A stretch of DNA of 38,001 bases, from contig JADGAM010000021.1 of NCBI GenBank assembly GCA_015232015.1, positions 1 through 38,001 on the forward strand. Direction: 5' to 3'. The position numbers were made by a program, and so were the translations under genes. The notes under the pieces are model-generated. The model had not been told where the DNA came from, ran no database searches, and saw nothing but the letters and a program-made list of their open reading frames with translations. This DNA comes from Oligoflexia bacterium (GTDB lineage Bacteria > Bdellovibrionota > Bacteriovoracia > Bacteriovoracales > Bacteriovoracaceae). Positions 1-7,849 of the stretch are shown piece after piece (positions within the stretch are counted from its first letter, which is position 1; every line of letters starts with the position of its first letter).

Positions 1-471
1 AAATTGCGATATTAAATTTTTCTTCTTTGCAAGCTTTGCCCCTTTCAATTCCACCAATTTTTTTGTGTCATATACGTAATCACTAAAAGACTCATCAATA
101 ATTAATTCAAAGTATTTTAAAAAATCTTCTTTGCAACTATCTACAATCTCTAAATCAATAAGGTAAAAATTTCCAGACTTACCCTGGCGGATCATCTCAT
201 CAGAAATTTTCAAATAAATACTTATATCTATTTTATTGCACATACCGATAACCATAGTGCAGTAATCTCTTTGCGAATCGTAAAATAATAATTTCTGATC
301 TAGATTAATCCAACTTAATCCATACTGCTCGCTCCAAATAAACAAATTAGTAAAGCTATAATCACTTAATTTAGGATTAAATTTTTTTAGAATGGGAAAA
401 AGTATTTTTTTATCCTCAATGTTAAATTTTCTAAAATCATTAAGATTAATCTTTATCTCATTCATTATCAT
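1..471 (-). CDS. DUF2156 family protein, 3' end cut off by window
   Basis: Only the first 157 codons are inside the window. The gene opens at ATG 471 with an AAGGAGAG ribosome-binding site about 13 bases upstream; a second ATG at 465 is farther from that site and less likely. The protein starts MIMNEIKINLNDF and contains FNPKLSDYSFTNLFIW (about residues 31-46) and, near the cut, SDYVYDTKKLVELKG followed by a basic KLAKKKN stretch. These match my memory of the DUF2156 fold (related to the C-terminal domain of phosphatidylglycerol lysyltransferases, a GNAT-like fold). No signal peptide is visible, so it should be cytoplasmic. It lies 62 bases downstream of a GNAT acetyltransferase on the same strand, probably the same transcript. 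The substrate is unknown. The family call is fairly firm; the function is not. Confidence 0.7.
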   Translation of the reverse strand, partial: MIMNEIKINLNDFRKFNIEDKKILFPILKKFNPKLSDYSFTNLFIWSEQYGLSWINLDQKLLFYDSQRDYCTMVIGMCNKIDISIYLKISDEMIRQGKSGNFYLIDLEIVDSCKEDFLKYFELIIDESFSDYVYDTKKLVELKGAKLAKKKNLISQF

Positions 472-512
472 ATTATTTTTAGCTCTCCTTCTGCGCTGAA
501 TGTCTTTAATTT

Positions 513-533
513 CTATAGTCTTAAAGACTATAG
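513..533 (-). other. hairpin between GNAT gene and DUF2156 gene
   Basis: CTATAGTC (513-520) and GACTATAG (526-533) are perfect inverted arms, giving an 8-bp stem with a 5-base loop. It begins directly after the stop codon of the acetyltransferase gene on the minus strand and ends about 25 bases before the next gene's ribosome-binding site. No U-tract follows, so it looks more like an intercistronic stabilising or attenuating hairpin than a full terminator. Confidence 0.35.
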
Positions 534-998
534 TTAATCCTCTAATAACATAGGAGTATAATCTTTCATTTCTTTAAAACCCAAATCAGTATAGAAACTA
601 CTTGTTCCAGGTTGAGCAATTAATGCTATCCATGCCACTTTTTTTTCCTTTAAATGATCGACAATCTTTTTTACTATGCTTTTACCAATTCCTTTACCTC
701 TAAAACTTTTTGTTACAATTATATCTTGGATGTATGCATCTGAAAGTCCATCCGAAATTACTCTCCCCATACCAATTAATTTTTTTTGAGAAAATGCAGC
801 AACAAAACAGAAAGAATTCTTTATAACTTCATCTATGAGATGAATATTTTTTCTATCATCTTTTTTCCACCAATTGCCTTCTAAATAAAGTTGAAACACT
901 TCTTCTCTTAATGCATCAGTAATTTTTGTTTCTATTTTAATTTCTATTTCATTAGCATTATCTTTATCATTCAATTTATTATTCAAATTATTATTCAA
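534..998 (-). CDS. GNAT family N-acetyltransferase
   Basis: A 154-residue cytoplasmic acetyltransferase that would move an acetyl group from acetyl-CoA to an amine on an unknown small molecule or protein. The acetyl-CoA-binding motif A is clear: RGKGIGKSIV (residues 100-109, R-x-x-G-x-G), preceded by the beta-strand DIIVTKSF. Motif B follows as GTSSFYTDLGFKEM near the C-terminus. The start is TTG at 998, chosen because an excellent AGGAGG sits seven bases upstream. The first 25 residues are Asn/Asp/Glu-rich and encoded by an AT simple repeat, so they are probably a disordered tail. The DUF2156 gene follows on the same strand. The divergent protease gene starts at 1219, leaving a 220-base shared promoter region in which I see no convincing sigma-70 pair. 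Confidence 0.85.
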   Translation of the reverse strand: MNNNLNNKLNDKDNANEIEIKIETKITDALREEVFQLYLEGNWWKKDDRKNIHLIDEVIKNSFCFVAAFSQKKLIGMGRVISDGLSDAYIQDIIVTKSFRGKGIGKSIVKKIVDHLKEKKVAWIALIAQPGTSSFYTDLGFKEMKDYTPMLLED

Positions 999-1218
999 AT
1001 TATTTCCTCCTTTTAATTACAATTTTCAAACAATCTTTCTTTATCTTACTTTTAGAAGGCACATAATAACAAAATTGTACCATTTGTCTCTCTGCTCGTT
1101 AAGATGTAGTTAGGTTTTCACTTATTTTTATATTTAAGGTGCGTGTCTTTACATCCAGAAAAGAAAATAAAATAGTTAAGTATTCTGCTTTAAAAATATA
1201 AAAACGAGGAGAAATTAA

Positions 1219-4200
1219 ATGTCTTTTATTCTTAAAATGGCAGTCTTATCACTATTTTTGTTATTATTATTTGCATATGGTTGCAGTAAAGACCAAACAA
1301 TTGATCCCAAAATTATCGCAAAAGATGAAATTGCTAAGATTAAAGAGTGTGGAGTTGTATCCAATTCAGACTTAAGTAAACTTGAAGAGTATTCAAAAAA
1401 TTCAGTTACTTCAGTTACTTCAGTTACTTCAGTTACTTCAGTTACTTCAGTTACTAATGCTAACAAAGGTTTTAACAATAGTAACGGCAGTAGCGGCCAT
1501 AACACCAGCAACATCAGTGACAGCAATAATAAAAGAAGTTTTATTGTCTTAACTAACAACGAGGAATCCAACTCAAATTATAACTATGAAAGTCTTACAA
1601 AAAGAATTACTAGAACAGGAGGAGAAATTATTTTTGAAGATGCTCGTTTAGGTTACATTCACTTCAAATATCCCTCACACCTGGCCCTTAATCTCCTTCA
1701 CTCTGAATTAAACAACTTAAAAAGTTTTTTTATAGATAAAAGTTTAACCTACAAACCATATAAGATTAAAGAAAATGATTTAAAAAAATTCGAAAATGTT
1801 AATACTAACAATAGCTCTATTTCAAAAAATAAAAATATAAAAAATTTAAATAATATAAATAAGTTCACCAACGATTTATCAACTTACTCTAAAAGAAGTA
1901 ACATTTACTCTGCAGAGATGATGAAAATTCCTGAATTAAAAAAATATTTTAAAGAAAAATATAATCAAGAATTAGATGGAAGTAATGTTACAGTTGTTGT
2001 GGCGGATACTGGACTAGATATTTCAAGAACTGACGCCTTTCAAGATAGAATAATAGGACTTCATACTCTAAGATCAGTAGATAGTGCACTAATCACAAAA
2101 GCGGAAGTTAAAGAAATAGATGGACAGAAATATCTTTGGAGCAAACTAAACGGAGTGGAAGTTAAAATTTTAAAGAGCAAGCGATTAGAAGAAGATCGTC
2201 AATATTACATAGGTTACTTCACAGAAAAACAATTTGCTATTCTAGATGATGATCATAAAAACTATGATTTCAATCAAGACGGAGCAGCAACTGCAATATT
2301 TCCAATGGTGGTATATAAAAATAACGAAGACATATTTGAAGCGTATGTAAATGTTAATGATAAATTAACCTATGGAGAAAAAGGTGATAATTCCATAGAA
2401 GATGAAAATAAGTTATTAGACTTCAACTATGTTGCTAATAAATTTAAAGGAGAAGATCGCTTTATTAGAAATAGTAATTATCCTGCTCTAAGTTCTTATC
2501 GATATACTACTCGCTTAGATATAGTTGATTCTGAAAATACAAATAACCCAACTTTGTTAACAAATAGAAATAAAGGATTGATTAATCTGGGAATCACCAT
2601 CGCCCCAGGCCTTGAATTAACTAACGATGGTGAAGGTTTTAATAAAGTATCAACATCAGCAGAGGGACAAGAGATTTATAGAGTAGGCCTAGTTGGTTAT
2701 GATACTCATGCACATGGAACTTTTTGTGCTGGTTTGGCCGCAGGAAATTTTGATACCGCTGCCGAATTTAAATCTGGTGCTTATAATGCAAAAATAGTGG
2801 GATTAACTCTACTAGGTGGTGGGGGTGATACAGGGGATTTTGGAGATGCATTAATAAAAATCGCTCATACATATCCAAATGTGGTTTTTAGCTTTAGTTT
2901 TGGAGGTAGCTCCGCCATCAATGATACTCAATCAGATATGTCTAAAATTTATGATCGAATCGTCCGCACATATCAAACAGTATTTATTAAGGCCGCCGGA
3001 AATGAAGGTCCTGGAATAAAATCTCATGGAACCACAATTGCAAATCATGTCATCAGTGTTGCAAATTATTACTCTACAAATTCCCGTGAAACTCACGGAG
3101 AAGGTAACTTTCAAAATGATAAATTCTTCATTGAAAATTCCTCTTCTCGTGGTCCTTCTATTGATGGAGCTTTAAAACCCGATATTGGAGCTCCCGGATG
3201 GACAATGGGTGCCAGATCATTTTCCAAATTTATTAATGCTAACAATAAAGGAAGCTTTCAATATTGGTCCGGTACTTCGATGGCCACTCCTAATTTGGCA
3301 AGTGTTGTAGCATTACTTTACGATGGGGCAATCAAAGCAAAATTAATTAATGAAAGACTTATTGACCAAAGTGAAACTCCAAGTTTAAATCCAGGCCTAA
3401 ATCAAATTCTAAATCAAAAACCATATCCACCAATTGCCATTGATAAAATTTTTACTGCTCTTAAAAATTCGGCCCTTCCATATGATTCTCAAATAATAGG
3501 TTCGGCCATACTCGCAAGGGGAATGATCACAAAAGGGACAACTAATAATAAAATGGCCAAGGAAATGACTTTGCAAAGTAGTGTACAAAGGCCTGCGTGG
3601 ATAGAAGGAGGTGCCGGTCGAGTAAATGCTCTAGGTGCATTTGAGATAATTGAAAAAATTTATAATGAACCTATGCGCTTATATACAACTGAAACTCTTA
3701 CTACAATAAATGGGTATAATAATATTAATTCCGTTGGATATTTCGCTATCGATAAACTTCCAAAGTATATCGACTTTATGATTAAATTTGATCAAAAAGA
3801 TATTTTAATGAATATCATAGATCATGAGAGTTTTGTTTTAAAAATTGATAATGACATTGATTGGCTATCCTTTGACCCAAAGGAAATAATAAAGAATAAA
3901 TATGTCGATTTATTTGCAGCTGAAAAAGTTTTTGTTCGTGTGTACGTGAAAACAGAAAAGTTAATTCAAAATAATAGATTAAAAGCAGGACTTCATACTG
4001 CTATTATAAAAGCATTTAATCTTAATAGAAGTAACAAAATTGGAATTGATTTTTTTGATTTTGTTTTCCCCATTACTCTTATTGGATATAATACTCAGTA
4101 TGATCCCATAATTGATAATGATCATCTCTATGCTAAAGGTTTTATTCCTGCGGGACACTTCGTAAGATTTTTCTTACCTATGCAAAAAGAACAAGATGCA

Positions 4201-5169
4201 ATTCTTGCAGATTTAACAGTCTCTGATGACAATCCTGGGGATATGTCAATGTCAGTTTATTATCAAGGATTAGATATTCCATATAAAGATTTACAAGCAA
4301 CAACCATGTGGGCCTTAAGTTCTTCTCTTTTTGGAGAAGGAAGAGGTCGCTTAAGATATATTATATCCGAAAGACCGGCAGGTTTATATGAAGTTGATTT
4401 ACAAGCAGATATAAATGCTAGTTATAACTTTAATGGCGTTGATGGTTCATATTACAACTTTCAATCATCAAAGCTTACTCTTAATGTTCCTAAGGCATAT
4501 CTGACCAGTGATGGTGATAACAGTGAAGTTATACTAGAAAATGCAAAAAACACTGGTTCTTATTTAAGAATTTTTTCTGCCAATGTTGCTATAAATTCTT
4601 TGAGGCATAAGGAAACTGTTAAAATAAAAGATAAAGAAGCAATCCAATTTCCTATTACTGTTCATCCAGCAGTCAATGAATTACTTATCACTACTAGATA
4701 TTTAGGTACTGTTGAAAAAGTTGATATTGATATTTCCTTATTAAATGAAAAAGGAGAGGAACTAGCAACTTCTGGATCGCCAACTGCAGATGAAATTATT
4801 AAATTTGCTATGTCTGATACTTCTAATTCTACTTCTAAAAAATATACTCTTGCAATTACGGGGTATTCAATCCCCAGTGAATCAAAGGAAATTAATTTTG
4901 CACTCACTATAAAGCAAAACTTAAAAAATCCAGTAATCCTTGTAGATTCATTTAATGGCCCAAATAAAGATACTGTTTTGAAAAATAATTTTAGATGGGA
5001 TCATAATATGGAATATACTTTTAAAGGCAAAATCACTAACTCTACTCTTGTTGCGGAAACTACTCCTCAATTAGATAAATATGAACAAGTAATGAGCGCC
5101 ACTATCAAAGCAATGTGCGGAAGTGGTATTAATGAGAATGTTTTGATATTTGCTAAAGATCTTAACTAA
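1219..5169 (+). CDS. large subtilisin-family (S8) serine protease lipoprotein, TPP II/pyrolysin-like layout
   Basis: A 1316-residue exported protease. The N-terminus is a type II signal peptide with lipobox AYGC, lipidated at Cys22, so it should be membrane anchored outside the cytoplasm. The S8 triad is complete: Asp263 (VVADTG), His499 (HAHGTFCAG) and Ser687 (GTSMATP), with oxyanion Asn595 (AAGNEGP). The 236-residue gap between Asp and His is far longer than in classical subtilisins and is the arrangement known from tripeptidyl-peptidase II and pyrolysin; overall length is also like TPP II. Residues 110-175 may be an inhibitory pro-region. The remaining 600 residues are beta-rich, probably C-terminal accessory domains. 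Residues 62-79 are six SVT repeats. The start has a strong GAGGAG site. Likely role is extracellular protein digestion; the substrate is not visible. Confidence 0.93.
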   Translation: MSFILKMAVLSLFLLLLFAYGCSKDQTIDPKIIAKDEIAKIKECGVVSNSDLSKLEEYSKNSVTSVTSVTSVTSVTSVTNANKGFNNSNGSSGHNTSNISDSNNKRSFIVLTNNEESNSNYNYESLTKRITRTGGEIIFEDARLGYIHFKYPSHLALNLLHSELNNLKSFFIDKSLTYKPYKIKENDLKKFENVNTNNSSISKNKNIKNLNNINKFTNDLSTYSKRSNIYSAEMMKIPELKKYFKEKYNQELDGSNVTVVVADTGLDISRTDAFQDRIIGLHTLRSVDSALITKAEVKEIDGQKYLWSKLNGVEVKILKSKRLEEDRQYYIGYFTEKQFAILDDDHKNYDFNQDGAATAIFPMVVYKNNEDIFEAYVNVNDKLTYGEKGDNSIEDENKLLDFNYVANKFKGEDRFIRNSNYPALSSYRYTTRLDIVDSENTNNPTLLTNRNKGLINLGITIAPGLELTNDGEGFNKVSTSAEGQEIYRVGLVGYDTHAHGTFCAGLAAGNFDTAAEFKSGAYNAKIVGLTLLGGGGDTGDFGDALIKIAHTYPNVVFSFSFGGSSAINDTQSDMSKIYDRIVRTYQTVFIKAAGNEGPGIKSHGTTIANHVISVANYYSTNSRETHGEGNFQNDKFFIENSSSRGPSIDGALKPDIGAPGWTMGARSFSKFINANNKGSFQYWSGTSMATPNLASVVALLYDGAIKAKLINERLIDQSETPSLNPGLNQILNQKPYPPIAIDKIFTALKNSALPYDSQIIGSAILARGMITKGTTNNKMAKEMTLQSSVQRPAWIEGGAGRVNALGAFEIIEKIYNEPMRLYTTETLTTINGYNNINSVGYFAIDKLPKYIDFMIKFDQKDILMNIIDHESFVLKIDNDIDWLSFDPKEIIKNKYVDLFAAEKVFVRVYVKTEKLIQNNRLKAGLHTAIIKAFNLNRSNKIGIDFFDFVFPITLIGYNTQYDPIIDNDHLYAKGFIPAGHFVRFFLPMQKEQDAILADLTVSDDNPGDMSMSVYYQGLDIPYKDLQATTMWALSSSLFGEGRGRLRYIISERPAGLYEVDLQADINASYNFNGVDGSYYNFQSSKLTLNVPKAYLTSDGDNSEVILENAKNTGSYLRIFSANVAINSLRHKETVKIKDKEAIQFPITVHPAVNELLITTRYLGTVEKVDIDISLLNEKGEELATSGSPTADEIIKFAMSDTSNSTSKKYTLAITGYSIPSESKEINFALTIKQNLKNPVILVDSFNGPNKDTVLKNNFRWDHNMEYTFKGKITNSTLVAETTPQLDKYEQVMSATIKAMCGSGINENVLIFAKDLN
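1402..1455 (+). repeat. six exact 9-bp tandem repeats in the protease gene
   Basis: TCAGTTACT is repeated six times without a mismatch and encodes Ser-Val-Thr x6 between the lipidated N-terminus and the pro-region. Because the unit is a multiple of three, copy-number change lengthens or shortens the surface linker without breaking the frame. Confidence 0.95.
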
Positions 5170-5209
5170 GGGCCTGACCAGAGAGAAAGAGAGAAAAAAT
5201 AGAAAGTTT

Positions 5210-5265
5210 AGAAGTTAGAAGTTAGAAGTTAGAAGTTAGGAGTTAGAAGTTAAAAGTTAAAAGGG
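5210..5265. repeat. heptamer tandem repeat (AGAAGTT)n
   Basis: Five exact and three one- or two-base variant copies of AGAAGTT run from just after the protease stop codon into the last codons of the convergent beta-barrel gene (stop codon at 5250-5252). They resemble the heptanucleotide short tandem repeats described in cyanobacteria. No function can be read from the sequence. Confidence 0.85.
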
Positions 5266-5897
5266 AAGCTTAAACTTAAATATATTTCAGATTTATTCAC
5301 ATCTCGTTCATTATCTAACTTATAAGTTTTTTCATCGGCCTTCACACGTAATTTATCAAATGAAAACTTTCGATATTCTATATTCATCGCCATATAATAT
5401 AAAAATGCAACTCCTAAACCAACGGTATATCCAGTACCAAGATAAGCATCATCTTTTGAATATGGTCCATTATCATCTTTTTTCACGTATTCATCATAGC
5501 AATAAAATGTAGTCCATAATTTAACAAAAAATGGAGTTTGGTATCCCACAAATATTCCAGCATTACGTCCATCCATTTTTTGTTTCTTATCATTTACATC
5601 TGTCACTTTAGGTCCTTTACCAGTCCAGTCTTCACTAATCATGTCTCCTTGAATTCCGAGCATAAAACCAAATCTAATATAACCTAAACGTAAACCATAA
5701 CCTAAACCAGTACTCTCATTTTCGTAAGTAGTTCCTCCTGCTTCTAATTTTTGTTTAACCACCCCTTTTAAAGCATAACCTAAACTTGGTTCAATTAATA
5801 TGTTTGCATAGGAAAAATTGGCCAATATAAATAAAATACAATTAACCAGTATTAACCTAAAAAATATCGAGATTAGAAAATTTTTATATTGAAACAT
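5250..5897 (-). CDS. outer-membrane beta-barrel protein
   Basis: A 215-residue exported protein. The N-terminus is a long hydrophobic signal segment ending LANFSYA (about residue 31), after which alternating aromatic/small-residue strands begin (LGYALKGVVKQ, GYGLRLGYIRFGFMLGIQGD, AGIFVGYQTPFFVKLWTTFY, GLGVAFLYYMAMNIEYRKF). It ends SEIYLSLSFPFNF, with the terminal phenylalanine typical of proteins inserted by the BAM machinery. The size suits an eight-stranded barrel such as the OmpA/OprF N-terminal type or OmpW-like porins. No functional motif is recognised. It is downstream of a lipoprotein gene on the same strand, 46 bases away, with heptamer repeats between them. Confidence 0.75.
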   Translation of the reverse strand: MFQYKNFLISIFFRLILVNCILFILANFSYANILIEPSLGYALKGVVKQKLEAGGTTYENESTGLGYGLRLGYIRFGFMLGIQGDMISEDWTGKGPKVTDVNDKKQKMDGRNAGIFVGYQTPFFVKLWTTFYCYDEYVKKDDNGPYSKDDAYLGTGYTVGLGVAFLYYMAMNIEYRKFSFDKLRVKADEKTYKLDNERDVNKSEIYLSLSFPFNF

Positions 5898-5908
5898 TTA
5901 CTCTCTCC

Positions 5909-5929
5909 ATTACCTATTACCTATTACCT
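5909..5929. repeat. heptamer tandem repeat (ATTACCT)x3
   Basis: Three exact copies of ATTACCT lie between the lipoprotein gene stop (5944) and the beta-barrel gene start (5897). A different heptamer occupies the other end of the same beta-barrel gene. Confidence 0.8.
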
Positions 5930-5943
5930 AGAGTAATTTTTTA

Positions 5944-7584
5944 TTATAATTCCACATCTACCGGAGGAGTGGGTGTTACTCCTGCAATAGTACTTGTACT
6001 TACTAATGTATGAGCTGTTACTACAGTCGCAGGATAAGAATCATTTAGTCCATAATGAAAAGTACCACTGCTAGTTTGGCAAGCATTTACTGGAGCGTAT
6101 GAAATATTATCTGCTACCACAGAGAAAAGTAATGCCGATTTAGATTTTGTAATTGTTTGTCTTTGCGCTAATGCTTGGATGGGGGCCCCACTTAATTTTC
6201 CTCCAGGGCCGGCCCAATTACAATACATTCCACTAATAGTTCCCAAATTTAAATCTCCATTAATTGAAGGGCCAAATCCAAAATATGCTGTACCATTTGT
6301 TTTAGTTGAATCATTTGTGTCTTTAACAAGTGAAATATTAAATACTCTAGTAGCTCCATCATTATTTCCTGCCTGCCAAGCATATTGATATTCACCAATG
6401 CTATCTGATGGATTAAAACTAAAAACAGCATAATTAAAGTTTTCGACCCAACCACCCTCTCTTGTATTATCTGCAAATGCTTTAGTAGGGTCTATTGACC
6501 AATTATTTGAGCTAGCGAATGCATCCGCATGAGTAGGATTCCCGCAAAACTGAGCACTCATTAACTTATATTTCATTGTTGATGAATTTACTTTTTCATA
6601 TGCAATACTTCCTGCAAAAGTTTCTCCCTCTGAACTATAATCAGATTGAGTACAATTTACATTTGGAGTTTTTGATCCTATTTTCCAAGATAATTTTCCC
6701 TTATAACTAGAATTATCAGCGGAGGTTGGAATATGTTTCAAGCGAATGGTTACATCATTTGTAGTCACAGTTGTTGTAGTGGTAGTAGTAGGAGCAGTAG
6801 TAGTGGTAGCTCCTTTAAGAGTTGTAATGTACACAGGATTTCCATTAGAATCACTGCTTCCTCTAGTAATTGTGGCCAAAGTAACATTTAATCCTATGGC
6901 ATTTGCTATAAATGCAGCTGCAACTTCATTAGTTAAAGTTAATGTCTCTCCCTCAGCAGGTAGTGCTTTAGCATTAACCTTCGCTATACAAAATAGCGAG
7001 GCAGTAGACATAATCATGGTATCTGTAAGCGTTGCTACTCCTTGTACTTTCTTATTTAACTCAGACGCTGAACATGCTTCTGTTGTAGAACCTTCTGTTG
7101 AAGACCAAATACCCAAATCACCGGCAGGTAAGTGACCTGCAGTTTCCAGACCATCTGGATGTTGATTGTTATAGTATACAATTGGTCCATAGCAATTAGC
7201 ATTTTCTGTACTTACATGTATTTTAAAATTAAAATTGCATGCCACTATGTTTGAACCATTAAACATGTCTGTAATTGCCTCTACCTTAGTTGAATACGTC
7301 GCTGAAGAAATGATATCGGTTGCTAAAACAGCTATTCTTTTTGATTTTTTATAAGCTTCGGTAGAAGTGATACTTTGAGTAGGCGAGGAGAATGCAAGAC
7401 CTATAGGGAATGCATTTGAAATAGAATATAATCGAATATTTGGTGCTGAACCATCATCCCCGCAACTTACAAAAAACGTAAAAGTAAATATCAAAATAAA
7501 AATATATTTAGAAGCATACTTAAAAGAATAATAATTAATAAAATAAACTCTGAATGAAAAAAACAAATACTTTATTTGTTTCAT
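5944..7584 (-). CDS. Thr-rich exported lipoprotein, function unknown
   Basis: A 546-residue protein not recognised as any family. From ATG 7584 it has an unusually long signal region ending in lipobox FVSC (Cys41), followed by GDDGS. The mature part is Ser/Thr/Asn-rich; around residues 270-290 a run of Thr, Ala and Pro from a simple repeat looks like a linker between an N-terminal and a C-terminal beta-rich region. The C-terminal half has several Cys (QSDYSSEG, MYCNWAGPGG, VNACQTSSG contexts) that could form disulfides in the periplasm or at the surface. ATG 7584 is preferred because AAGGGG is six bases upstream; an in-frame TTG at 7605 is an alternative that would overlap a hairpin. It probably shares a transcript with the beta-barrel gene downstream. 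Confidence 0.65.
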   Translation of the reverse strand: MKQIKYLFFSFRVYFINYYSFKYASKYIFILIFTFTFFVSCGDDGSAPNIRLYSISNAFPIGLAFSSPTQSITSTEAYKKSKRIAVLATDIISSATYSTKVEAITDMFNGSNIVACNFNFKIHVSTENANCYGPIVYYNNQHPDGLETAGHLPAGDLGIWSSTEGSTTEACSASELNKKVQGVATLTDTMIMSTASLFCIAKVNAKALPAEGETLTLTNEVAAAFIANAIGLNVTLATITRGSSDSNGNPVYITTLKGATTTTAPTTTTTTTVTTNDVTIRLKHIPTSADNSSYKGKLSWKIGSKTPNVNCTQSDYSSEGETFAGSIAYEKVNSSTMKYKLMSAQFCGNPTHADAFASSNNWSIDPTKAFADNTREGGWVENFNYAVFSFNPSDSIGEYQYAWQAGNNDGATRVFNISLVKDTNDSTKTNGTAYFGFGPSINGDLNLGTISGMYCNWAGPGGKLSGAPIQALAQRQTITKSKSALLFSVVADNISYAPVNACQTSSGTFHYGLNDSYPATVVTAHTLVSTSTIAGVTPTPPVDVEL

Positions 7585-7603
7585 TCTCCACCCCTTATCA
7601 TTC

Positions 7604-7621
7604 AAGGAACGGGAGTTCCTT
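7604..7621 (-). promoter_or_regulatory. small hairpin just upstream of the lipoprotein start
   Basis: AAGGAAC and GTTCCTT (7 bp each) flank a four-base GGGA loop. The hairpin lies 20-37 bases before ATG 7584 in the leader and contains an AAGGAA that could serve the alternative TTG start. It could gate translation or be a transcription-factor dyad; the sequence does not decide. Confidence 0.35.
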
Positions 7622-7716
7622 AATTTATTGATTATTTTAATTTATAATTATAATTTTGATTTAATGATTAGATTATGTAAACAACAAAAAATAAAAAAGC
7701 AATAAAGCAAAAAGTA

Positions 7717-7795
7717 AAAAAAATAAAAAAACAAAAAAGTACTGGCATCATTATTATTTAAGTTTACCGCTACTTTTTTGTTTTTTTATTTTTTT
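7717..7795. terminator. perfect 25-bp A/T inverted repeat, probable bidirectional terminator
   Basis: The 25 bases at 7717-7741 are the exact reverse complement of 7771-7795, with a 29-base loop. One arm is A-rich and the other T-rich, so transcripts from either direction end in a U-rich run. It lies 55 bases past the stop of the leftward gene at 7850. The flank 7795-7825 continues as TTTTTTTG-type tandem units. Confidence 0.7.
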
Positions 7796-7849
7796 GTTTT
7801 TTTGTTTTTTTGTTTTTTTTATTTTATTGAATAATTAGTTAGTTATTAA

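Noticed and set aside
1402-1455. CRISPR-like array
   Set aside because: The units are contiguous 9-mers in frame with no spacers; none of the window's repeats has CRISPR geometry and there are no cas genes.
1215-1571. Leftward frame with Leu-rich start and TEV repeats
   Set aside because: It is antisense to the protease gene; the repeat is just the complement of the SVT repeat, and there is no ribosome-binding site.
6746-7135. Rightward Val/Ala-rich frame
   Set aside because: Antisense shadow of the Thr-rich lipoprotein, which has a lipobox and sensible codon use on the other strand.
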